Below are positions 28,098-35,422 of a stretch of 64,000 nucleotides of DNA, one piece after another (position 1 is the first letter of the stretch; each line of letters starts with the position of its first letter). The stretch comes from Streptomyces bungoensis. GTDB lineage: Bacteria > Actinomycetota > Actinomycetes > Streptomycetales > Streptomycetaceae. A program made the translations under genes and the position numbers. The stretch lies in the NCBI RefSeq assembly GCF_001514215.1, contig NZ_KQ948851.1, forward strand, positions 62,001-126,000. Direction: 5' to 3'. A model generated the notes under the pieces. The model worked only from the letters and a program-made list of their open reading frames with translations, was not told where the DNA came from and did no database searches.

Positions 28098-29897
28098 TCA
28101 GCCGCGCAGGCCCAGGTCGGCCGGCCGCACGTCCCGGGTGGAGAGCGTCTGCGGGCCGCCCGTGAAGGCGCGCAGCCGCAGGTAGGTGTGGATCCCCACG
28201 TGCACCGGGTAGCCGCCGGAGGGCGCCCGCAGCTCCACGGTCGCCGTGGCGTGCGCGGGGATCGTCGCCGGGCCGCGCCGCAGGGACCAGTACCGGCTCA
28301 TGCCCTGGCCCGTGGTGAGCATGTAGTGCGGGGTGAGCGGGGTGCCGCCGGTGTTGGTCACCCGCAGGGTCAGCGCGCCCACCGCGTGTGCCGAGGCGCG
28401 CCGCGCCGCCGTGATGTCCATGCGCAGCGGCGGCCGGCCGGTCACCGCCAGGGTCGCGCTCACCAGCGCGGGCAGCACCAGCAGCACCATCGTCCCGGCC
28501 AGCACCGGGCGGCGGCGCGGGCCGGTCAGCCACGCGGGGCGCGGCTGCCAGGCGCGGCCGAAGTCCGTGAGGGGCGCGGTGACCGCCGCCGCCAGCCACA
28601 GCGGGGTCATCATCAGGTAGTAGCCGTCCTGGGAGCGGGTCGCCAGGTAGAAGGCGCACCAGGGCAGCACGGTCGCCGCCGGGCCCAGCCGCCGCACGAA
28701 CAGCACGAACAGCGCCAGCAGGGCGGCGGCGAACAGCATGCTCGCGTGGCCGTACCAGTCGAGCCGGTCGCTGCCGTGCGTGAAGTACAGGGAGACGTCC
28801 ACCAGGCCCTGGCCGTGCAGGATCGCGCCCTGCGTGAGCGGCAGGGCGATCCCGTCCAGCCAGGGGCCCGGCTCGTGGACGATGAAGTACGTGTTGATCA
28901 GCAGCCAGGTCGTCGCGGCGATCCCGAGGATCCGCAGCAGCACCGCACCGGCCGCCCGGCCGCCCAGTTCGCCCCGGCGCACCGCGTACAGGCCGGCCAG
29001 CAGGAACGGCGTCACGAACCAGGGCAGTTGCTGCGTGGCGCACGCGGCGCCCAGGCACACGGCGCGCGCGATCCCCGCCGCGCCGAGCCGGCCGCCCGCG
29101 CCGATCCGCGGCCAGCGCACCACCACCGGGACCAGCAGGGCCAGGGCCACGATCGCCGGGTAGCCCTGGCGGGCGTACGACGGCAGGAAGCCGAACCCCA
29201 GGCAGACCATCGTCGCCGCCGAGCGCCACGGCACCGGCAGCATCCGCCACAGCACCGCAGCGCCGGCGACCAGTACGAGGGTCGCCGCCGCCGTCGCCGG
29301 GGCGCCGCCGTGGCCCAGCCACAGCAGCGGGGCGGTGAGCAGGGGGGCCAGCGGGGGGTAGCCGTAGGTGAAGTCGTACCCGCCGTCGATGGTCGCCGTC
29401 AGCGCGACGCCCTTGGCGTGGAACAGCCAGGGCCACGGCTGGTCGTACATCGGGTGCCCGGCGACCAGTTCGTGCGCCGCCTGCGTGGTCAGCACCGCCT
29501 CGTCGCCGCCGGCGTGGTCCAGCGCCCAGGTGCACAGCACGAGCGCGACCGCGGTCAGCAGCACGAGCAGGTCGAGGCGGGCCAGCGAGCGCGCCCGGCG
29601 GACGGTCAGCACGAGGACGCCGCTGACCAGGATGGAGACGTAGCAGACGCTGATGACCGCGGCGAGCACCGGCCGGTGGCTCGCCGCCTGGTTCCAGACC
29701 CCCCGGGTGCCGATGAAGAGGCTCACGTCCGCGAGCAGGGTCAGGACGCGGTGCCACTGCGCGGGGCCCTCCGGGGCGCGCGTGACGGCCGTGAGGGCGG
29801 GGGCCTTCGCGGCCCGCGCGGCGGTTCGGGGTCCGGCGGACACCACCGACCGCGTCCCCCGGCCGGGTGTCACCTCCTGCGTTTCTGCCAAGTGCAC
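28098..29897 (-). CDS. Polytopic membrane protein, GT-C glycosyltransferase-like
   Basis: About 599 residues from a GTG at 29897. Around 11-12 membrane helices occur (for example VLAAVISVCYVSILVSGVLVL, LLVLLTAVALVLCTWAL). A loop between helices has GGDEAVLTTQAAHELVAGHP, then MYDQPWPWLF and DGGYDFTYGYPPLAPLLTAP, the acidic-loop layout of GT-C/GT87-type mannosyltransferases that use polyprenyl-phosphate sugars. The C-terminal ~110 residues are an external beta-rich domain (LTLRVTNTGGTPLTPHY). A TAGCGT -10-like hexamer at 29906-29911 lies so close to the GTG that the transcript may be leaderless, supporting this start over the ATG at 29990. Specific substrate unknown. Confidence 0.75.
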   Translation of the reverse strand: MHLAETQEVTPGRGTRSVVSAGPRTAARAAKAPALTAVTRAPEGPAQWHRVLTLLADVSLFIGTRGVWNQAASHRPVLAAVISVCYVSILVSGVLVLTVRRARSLARLDLLVLLTAVALVLCTWALDHAGGDEAVLTTQAAHELVAGHPMYDQPWPWLFHAKGVALTATIDGGYDFTYGYPPLAPLLTAPLLWLGHGGAPATAAATLVLVAGAAVLWRMLPVPWRSAATMVCLGFGFLPSYARQGYPAIVALALLVPVVVRWPRIGAGGRLGAAGIARAVCLGAACATQQLPWFVTPFLLAGLYAVRRGELGGRAAGAVLLRILGIAATTWLLINTYFIVHEPGPWLDGIALPLTQGAILHGQGLVDVSLYFTHGSDRLDWYGHASMLFAAALLALFVLFVRRLGPAATVLPWCAFYLATRSQDGYYLMMTPLWLAAAVTAPLTDFGRAWQPRPAWLTGPRRRPVLAGTMVLLVLPALVSATLAVTGRPPLRMDITAARRASAHAVGALTLRVTNTGGTPLTPHYMLTTGQGMSRYWSLRRGPATIPAHATATVELRAPSGGYPVHVGIHTYLRLRAFTGGPQTLSTRDVRPADLGLRG

Positions 29898-30037
29898 GCG
29901 ACCGGACGCTAGTGGCGGCCGGTGAGCGGGGCGTGGCGCCTGGTGAAGAGTCCGGTGTGAGGGCGGTAAGAAGCGGGCGTATTCGTACATGTGCCGCAGG
30001 GGGTGGGATGCCGGTGCGGTCGCGCAGTGTGTCGCTG

Positions 30038-30067
30038 TTGGGCCGAACGGGTGACTTGGCGTAAGAA
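30038..30067 (+). promoter_or_regulatory. Predicted promoter of sepF-like gene
   Basis: TTGGGC (30038-30043), an 18-base spacer and TAAGAA (30062-30067) followed by T, resembling a HrdB-type -35/-10. The GTG start is 46 bp further on, with a CAGGGGGAG ribosome site. Confidence 0.5.
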
Positions 30068-30112
30068 TTGGCTGGTGCAGGCAACGAGTGCAAGTCAGGT
30101 CAGGGGGAGCCG

Positions 30113-30502
30113 GTGAGCCGTTACGACGTCACCGATGAACAGTGGGAGGGGCTCGCCCAGGTCGTGCCGCTGCGGGGCCGGGACGCCTGGCCGTCCGCGG
30201 TGGACCACCGCTCGCTGCCGGACGCCGAGACGGAGACCCGGCGCCGGTTCGTCGTCCTGCGCGTCAACGTCTTCGCGGACGCCCGCGACGTCGCCGAGAC
30301 GCTGATGGCCGGGGCGCCGGTCCTCCTGGACCTCTCCAGTGCCGAGACGGAGGTCGCCAAGCGCGTCCTCGACTTCAGCACCGGCGTCGTCTTCGGCCTG
30401 TCCAGCGGGATGCACCGCGTGGACCGCAACGTCTTCCTCCTCACGCCGCCCGGCACGGAGGTCAGCGGGCTGATGGAGGGTGCGGCCGTCTCGGAGGGCT
30501 GA
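30113..30502 (+). CDS. SepF family cell division protein
   Basis: 129 residues from a GTG at 30113. The C-terminal SepF fold is recognisable: RFVVLRVNVFADARDVAETLM (~44-64), GAPVLLDLSSAETEVAKRVLDF (two strands/helix, ~66-87), STGVVFGLSSGMHRVDRNVFLLTPPG (~88-113). It lacks the membrane-targeting helix and long linker of canonical SepF (about 150-210 residues), so it is more like the SepF-like paralogues (SflA/SflB) of Streptomyces, which modulate FtsZ and polar growth. It is monocistronic as far as visible. Confidence 0.85.
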   Translation: MSRYDVTDEQWEGLAQVVPLRGRDAWPSAVDHRSLPDAETETRRRFVVLRVNVFADARDVAETLMAGAPVLLDLSSAETEVAKRVLDFSTGVVFGLSSGMHRVDRNVFLLTPPGTEVSGLMEGAAVSEG

Positions 30503-30592
30503 GGGCGGGGCGCCGGCGGCCGGCACCGGTCACCGGCGTTCGCCGGCCTGTCCCCCGTTCGTAGGAACCGGCGGCGGGCAAAACGGTTCGGC

Positions 30593-31801
30593 GTGTCCGC
30601 GCGGGCCTACCGTCCGCATGTGCCCGTGTCTTCCGCGCCCGCCGCGCCCGCCCCGTCGCCGTCGCCCCCGGTCCCGGGCGGGCCCGTCGACGTGCGGGCC
30701 CGGGTCACCGAGGTGCGGCTGTCCGCGTTCGCCGGGCACCGCCGGGCCCGGTTCCCGCTCGGGCCCGTCACGTTGCTCGCCGGGCCCAGCGGGGTGGGGA
30801 AGTCGACCGCGCTGGCGGCGTACGAGGCGCTGGCGCGGCTCGGGGGCGGGGCGGCGCTGGACGAGGTGTTCCCGGAGCCGGGCGCCTGCGTGCCGGAGCG
30901 GGCGCGGCCCGACGGCCAGGGGCGGCGCGGGTTCCGGATCGGGTGCACGGCCGACGGCGCGGCGGGCCCCGTCCGGCTCGACGTGGCCGTCCAGGCCGAG
31001 CCGCGGCTGCGGATCGTCGGCGAACGGCTGACGGCGGGCGACGTGGTCCTGCTGGAGACCGCCCTGCGCGACCCCGGGAGCCGGACCGTCCAGGCCGCCT
31101 GGCACACCGCGGGCTCCGCCCCGGTGACCCGCGCCCCCCTGCCCGACGACCAGCTCGGCACCGCCCTGCTGCCGCTGCGGGTGGCGGGCAAGACGGACGG
31201 GCAGCGCCGGGTGCTCGCCGCCGCCGAGCAGATGGTGGTCGCCCTGCGCTCCGTCTTCCCGTGCGACCCCCGCCCCGGGCGCATGCGGGCCCCCGTCCCG
31301 GCCGGCTCGGGGCGGCTCCTGCGCGGCTGCGACAACCTCGCCGACGTCGTCTGGCGCACCCGTTCCGAGTGCGGCCGCCGGCACGCCCTGCTGGTCGAGG
31401 CGCTGCGATCGGGCTGCGCCGGACCGGTGGCCGACCTGGTCGCCGAGCCGACGGCCGACGGCGCCGTCCGGGCGCTGCTCGACCGCGGCGACGGCTTCCG
31501 CACCGACCTGGCCCGGCTCGGCGACGGCGAGCTGCGCTACGTCGCCCTCGCACTGGTGCTGCTGACCGGGCCCGGTGTGCTGGACGTGGACACGCCGGGC
31601 GAGGTGCCCGACGCCCTGCGGACCCTGACCGTGCTCGCCGACGGCTTCGACCGCGGCCTCGACCCGGGCCAGCGCGGCGCCCTGCTGCGCACGGCGGTCC
31701 GGATGGGCGAGCGGGGGCACATCCGCTGCGTCGGCGCGGTGAGCGACGCCTCCTGGGCCACGGGAACGCAGGGCGTCACGGTGGTACACCTGGACCCGTG
31801 A
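30593..31801 (+). CDS. RecF/ABC-like ATP-binding protein
   Basis: 402 residues (a start at the GTG at 30620 would remove nine). The P-loop is LLAGPSGVGKSTALAAYEAL (~56-75) after a strand VTEVRLSAFAGHRRARFPLG, like SMC/RecF-type or AAA_21 ATPases that tie a beta hairpin to the nucleotide site. A late signature LARLGDGELRYVALALVLL (~305-323) resembles the ABC signature plus following helix, and LDVDTPGEVPDALRTLTVLA stands at the Walker B/D-loop position, with D-V-D-T in place of a DE pair. No nuclease or coiled-coil domain is seen. Its stop overlaps the GTG of the MazG-like gene. Function unknown; a nucleotide-pool or DNA maintenance pair is possible. Confidence 0.72.
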   Translation: MSARAYRPHVPVSSAPAAPAPSPSPPVPGGPVDVRARVTEVRLSAFAGHRRARFPLGPVTLLAGPSGVGKSTALAAYEALARLGGGAALDEVFPEPGACVPERARPDGQGRRGFRIGCTADGAAGPVRLDVAVQAEPRLRIVGERLTAGDVVLLETALRDPGSRTVQAAWHTAGSAPVTRAPLPDDQLGTALLPLRVAGKTDGQRRVLAAAEQMVVALRSVFPCDPRPGRMRAPVPAGSGRLLRGCDNLADVVWRTRSECGRRHALLVEALRSGCAGPVADLVAEPTADGAVRALLDRGDGFRTDLARLGDGELRYVALALVLLTGPGVLDVDTPGEVPDALRTLTVLADGFDRGLDPGQRGALLRTAVRMGERGHIRCVGAVSDASWATGTQGVTVVHLDP

Positions 31802-32142
31802 CGGAACACCCCGACCTGGCCGGACTCCAGCGCAGGCTCGCCGAGTTCGCCGCCGCGCGCGACTGGCAGCCCTACCACACCCCCAAGAACCTCGTGGCCG
31901 CCCTCAGTGTGGAGGCCTCCGAACTGGTCGAGATCTTCCAGTGGCTGACCCCGGAGGAGTCGGCCCGGGTGATGGACGACCCCGGCACCGCGCACCGGGT
32001 CAGGGACGAGGTCGCCGACGTCCTCGCCTACCTCCTGCAGTTCTGCGAGGTCCTCGGCATCGACCCGCTCGCCGCACTGTCCGCGAAGATCGACCGCAAC
32101 GAGCACCGCTTCCCCGCGCCGGGCGCGCAGGACGGCTCCTGA
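31798..32142 (+). CDS. MazG-like nucleotide pyrophosphohydrolase
   Basis: 114 residues from a GTG overlapping the upstream stop. The all-alpha NTP pyrophosphatase motifs are NLVAALSVEASELVEIFQWL (E-x2-E, ~32-51) and RVRDEVADVLAYLLQFCEVLG (E-x2-D, ~67-87), which bind Mg2+. It is the RS21-C6/dCTPase-like short form, typically hydrolysing dCTP or modified NTPs as a housecleaning enzyme. Coupling to the ATPase at 30593 suggests a joint role. Confidence 0.88.
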   Translation: MTEHPDLAGLQRRLAEFAAARDWQPYHTPKNLVAALSVEASELVEIFQWLTPEESARVMDDPGTAHRVRDEVADVLAYLLQFCEVLGIDPLAALSAKIDRNEHRFPAPGAQDGS

Positions 32143-32345
32143 CCCGCCGCCAGGTCCGCGCCGCTCCGGAGTGGCAGGCTCCGCTATCACTCTCCGGAGT
32201 CAACTCCTGTGTCGCATCCGAATTGTTGTCCATTAATTTCCGTCTTGCTCTGGCATTCCGTTCCAGTCGCCCTCACTCTGGGTAATGAACAAGGGAGTTC
32301 GGCTGGCGTGCGGCCGACGCACGGAGGACGGGACGGGGGCAGCGC

Positions 32346-32831
32346 ATGGATGCGGTGCGGCTCATTGCGACGAGCAGGCGGGCCCTGGCGGGTGGCGCCG
32401 ACATGCCCGAGATGATGGCGGAGGTGTGGCAGGCACAGGCCCTGGCCCAGGCGATCGGCAGCCGCCTCGCGGTCTCCGGGCCGCCGGAACTGCGGGGCGA
32501 GGCGCTGGGCCTCACCGAACTGGCGGGCCGGGGCTGCGGAGCCCTGGACCCCCCGGTGCTCGACCCCGGCGACCTGCGCGCCGCCCAGCTCACCGAGCTG
32601 GACGACGCCCGCCAGGCCCTCCTCTGCCTCGGCGGGCTGCTCGGCGAGGTCGGCATGGCCCTGGTCGGCATGGCCAGCGCGGCGACCGACGAGACGACGT
32701 ACTGGCAGTGCATGGAGGCCATCGACGCGGCGGACGAGTCCCGGGACCGCGTCCTGGAGATGCTGCGCAAGCTGGCGGCACGGGAGGAGGTCTTACCCGG
32801 GCGGACGGAGGACAGCCCCTCCGGGGTGTGA
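32346..32831 (+). CDS. DUF6099-like hypothetical protein
   Basis: 161 residues, all-alpha, cytoplasmic. The opening MDAVRLIATSRRALAGG and AEVWQAQALAQAIGSRLAVSG match what I recall of a Streptomyces-specific family (DUF6099); I cannot verify that. The later CLGGLLGEVGMALVGMASAA and TYWQCMEAIDAADESRDRVLEML are helices without membrane character. The 203-bp upstream gap (32143-32345) includes an AT-rich patch at ~32200-32280, unusual here, which probably holds the promoter; I found no convincing hexamer pair. Function unknown. Confidence 0.7.
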   Translation: MDAVRLIATSRRALAGGADMPEMMAEVWQAQALAQAIGSRLAVSGPPELRGEALGLTELAGRGCGALDPPVLDPGDLRAAQLTELDDARQALLCLGGLLGEVGMALVGMASAATDETTYWQCMEAIDAADESRDRVLEMLRKLAAREEVLPGRTEDSPSGV

Positions 32832-32923
32832 GAACAGGGCGGCGGTCCGGTGCCTGCACCGGTGGAGCCGCGCCCGGCGGCACCGGTGAGGCCGACGGGG
32901 CCGGGGCCGTGCAGGATGGAGGC

Positions 32924-33847
32924 ATGGACCTGCGCATCTTCACCGAGCCCCAGCAGGGGGCCACCTACGACACCCTGCTCACCGTCGCGAAGGCCACCGA
33001 GGACCTCGGCTTCGACGCCTTCTTCCGCTCCGACCACTACCTGCGCATGGGCGACGTGGACGGCCTGCCCGGCCCCACGGACGCCTGGATCACCCTGGCC
33101 GGCCTGGCCCGCGAGACCAGCCGGATCCGCCTCGGCACCCTGATGACGGCGGCCACCTTCCGGCTGCCCGGCGTGCTCGCCATCCAGGTGGCCCAGGTCG
33201 ACCAGATGTCCGGCGGCCGGGTCGAACTCGGCCTCGGCGCGGGCTGGTTCGAGGACGAGCACAAGGCGTACGGCATCCCGTTCCCCCAGGAGAAGTTCGG
33301 GCGCCTGGAGGAGCAGCTCGAGATCGTCACCGGTCTGTGGTCGACCAAGCTCGGCGAGACCTTCGACTTCCACGGCACGTACTACGACCTGACCGGCTCG
33401 CCCGCGCTCCCCAAGCCCGCCCAGGACCGCGTCCCCGTCCTGATCGGCGGGCACGGCGCGACTCGCACCCCGCGCCTCGCGGCCCGGTACGCCGACGAGT
33501 TCAACATGCCCTTCGCGTCTGTGGAGGACAGCGAGCGGCAGTTCGGCCGCGTCCGTGCCGCCGCCGAGCAGGCGGGCCGGGGCGCGGACGCCCTGACGTA
33601 CTCCAACGCGCTCGTGGTGTGCGTCGGCCGGGACGACCGGGAGGTCGCCCGGCGGGCCGCCGCGATCGGCCGCGAGGTGGACGAGCTGAAGGCCAACGGG
33701 CTGGCCGGCTCCCCGGCCGAGGTGGTCGACAAGATCGGCCGCTACGCCGCGATCGGCTCCCGCCGCCTCTACCTGCAGATGCTCGACCTGCACGACCTGG
33801 ACCACCTGGAGCTCATCTCCTCCGAGGTCCAGACCCAGCTGCGGTAG
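32924..33847 (+). CDS. LLM class F420-dependent oxidoreductase
   Basis: 307 residues, ATG with GGATGGAGG. Luciferase-like TIM barrel: DLGFDAFFRSDHYLRMGD (~27-44), RIRLGTLMTAATFRLPGVLA (~67-86), QMSGGRVELGLGAGWFEDEHKAYG (~93-116, the family signature), and VPVLIGGHGATRTPRLAARYAD (~167-188). The TIGR03560-like set of such proteins uses coenzyme F420 in actinobacteria. The substrate cannot be predicted. It stands alone between the DUF6099-like gene and the RNA repair pair. Confidence 0.9.
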   Translation: MDLRIFTEPQQGATYDTLLTVAKATEDLGFDAFFRSDHYLRMGDVDGLPGPTDAWITLAGLARETSRIRLGTLMTAATFRLPGVLAIQVAQVDQMSGGRVELGLGAGWFEDEHKAYGIPFPQEKFGRLEEQLEIVTGLWSTKLGETFDFHGTYYDLTGSPALPKPAQDRVPVLIGGHGATRTPRLAARYADEFNMPFASVEDSERQFGRVRAAAEQAGRGADALTYSNALVVCVGRDDREVARRAAAIGREVDELKANGLAGSPAEVVDKIGRYAAIGSRRLYLQMLDLHDLDHLELISSEVQTQLR

Positions 33848-33949
33848 CGCCCACGCGCGACGACGGACCCGCGCCCCCGTCCCGGGGCGCGGGGCCGTGA
33901 ACCGGAAAACGGGTGGTCACCGGGGGTCGCGGCCGACAGACTCGGACAC

Positions 33950-35422
33950 GTGTTCCTGACGATCTCCACACGCGGCACCGCCGCCCTCCCGGCCACCGAC
34001 CTCGGGTACCTGCTGCACAAGCATCCCGGCAAGGCGCAGAAGTTCTCGACGTCCTACGGCACCGCCCACGTCTTCTACCCGGAGGCGGACGCCGAGCGCT
34101 GCACGGCGGCGCTGCTGCTGGAGGTCGATCCGCTGGCGCTGGTGCGCCGGGGCAAGGGCAAGGGCCGCGGCGGAGCACCCGACGCGGCACTCGCGCAGTA
34201 CGTCAACGACCGGCCCTACGCGGCCTCCTCGCTGCTCGCGGTCGCGCTGAGCGCCGTGTTCTCCAGCGCGCTGCGGGGTGTGTGCGCCGCGCGCCCGGAA
34301 CGGGCCGCCGCGCCCCTGCCGTTGCGCGTCGAGGTGCCCGCGCTGCCCGCCCGGGGCGGCCCGGACCTCGTACGGGGCCTCTTCGGGCCGCTCGGCTGGG
34401 ACGTGACCGCCGAACCGGTCGCCCTCGACGGCGAGTTCCCCGAGTGGGGCGACTCCCGCTACGTACGGCTCGTCCTGGAGTCGGAGGCGCTGACCCTCGC
34501 CGAGGCGCTGCGCCACCTGTACGTGCTGCTGCCCGTCCTCGACGACGCCAAGCACTACTGGGTCTCCTCCGACGAGGTCGACAAGCTGCTGCGGGCCGGC
34601 GACGGCTGGCTGGCCGGGCACCCGGAGCAGCAGCTCATCACCAGCCGCTACCTCTCCCGCCGCTGGTCGCTGACCCGGGCGGCGACGGAGCGGCTGGAGC
34701 TGGCGCGCCTGGCCGAGGCCGACGACAGCCAGGTCGAGGCCATCGACAACGCGGTCGAGCCGGAGACCGGGACCGAGGAGAAGCCGACGCCGCTCGCCGT
34801 GCGGCGCCGGGACGCGATCATCGAGGCGCTGCGCGCCTGCGGCGCGGCCCGCGTCCTCGACCTCGGCTGCGGGCAGGGCCGGCTGGTGCAGGAGCTGCTC
34901 AAGGACGCGCGGTTCACCGAGGTCGCCGGTGTCGACGTGTCCGTGCGGGCCCTCACCATCGCCGCGCGCAGGCTGAAGCTGGACCGCATGGGGGAGCGGC
35001 AGGCGTCCCGCGTGCAGCTCTTCCAGGGCTCGCTCGCCTACACCGACAAGCGGCTCAAGGGCTACGACGCCGCCGTGCTCAGCGAGGTGATCGAGCACCT
35101 GGACCTGCCCCGGCTGCCCGCCCTGGAGTACGCCGTGTTCGGGCACGCCCGCCCGCGCACGGTCCTCGTGACCACCCCGAACGTCGAGTACAACGTCCGC
35201 TGGGAGTCCCTACCGGCCGGGCACGTCCGGCACGGCGACCACCGCTTCGAGTGGACCCGCGAGCAGTTCCGGACCTGGGCGGGCGCCGTGGCCGAACGCC
35301 ACGGCTACGGCGTCGGCTTCCGGCCCGTGGGGCCGGACGACCCGGAAGTCGGGCCGCCCACGCAGATGGCCGTGTTCACCCTGCACACCCACGCGAACGA
35401 GAAGGAGGCGAAGGCGGCATGA
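33950..35422 (+). CDS. hen1: 3'-terminal RNA ribose 2'-O-methyltransferase Hen1
   Basis: 490 residues from a GTG. The N-terminal ~240 residues are the bacterial Hen1 domain (LGYLLHKHPGKAQKFSTSYG, AHVFYPEADAERCTAALLLE), which works with Pnkp. The C-terminal methyltransferase has SAM motif I VLDLGCGQGRLVQELL (~302-317) and the Mn2+-binding Hen1 cluster SEVIEHLDLP plus HGDHRFEWTREQF. It 2'-O-methylates the 3' end of cleaved RNA during repair, making the ligated site resistant to the same ribotoxin. Its stop overlaps the pnkp start, forming the standard two-gene repair operon. Confidence 0.96.
   Translation: MFLTISTRGTAALPATDLGYLLHKHPGKAQKFSTSYGTAHVFYPEADAERCTAALLLEVDPLALVRRGKGKGRGGAPDAALAQYVNDRPYAASSLLAVALSAVFSSALRGVCAARPERAAAPLPLRVEVPALPARGGPDLVRGLFGPLGWDVTAEPVALDGEFPEWGDSRYVRLVLESEALTLAEALRHLYVLLPVLDDAKHYWVSSDEVDKLLRAGDGWLAGHPEQQLITSRYLSRRWSLTRAATERLELARLAEADDSQVEAIDNAVEPETGTEEKPTPLAVRRRDAIIEALRACGAARVLDLGCGQGRLVQELLKDARFTEVAGVDVSVRALTIAARRLKLDRMGERQASRVQLFQGSLAYTDKRLKGYDAAVLSEVIEHLDLPRLPALEYAVFGHARPRTVLVTTPNVEYNVRWESLPAGHVRHGDHRFEWTREQFRTWAGAVAERHGYGVGFRPVGPDDPEVGPPTQMAVFTLHTHANEKEAKAA

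Noticed and set aside
32200..32280. AT-rich patch as a foreign insertion or small RNA
   Set aside because: Short, with no hairpin, terminator or coding signal; more likely the promoter region of the gene at 32346.
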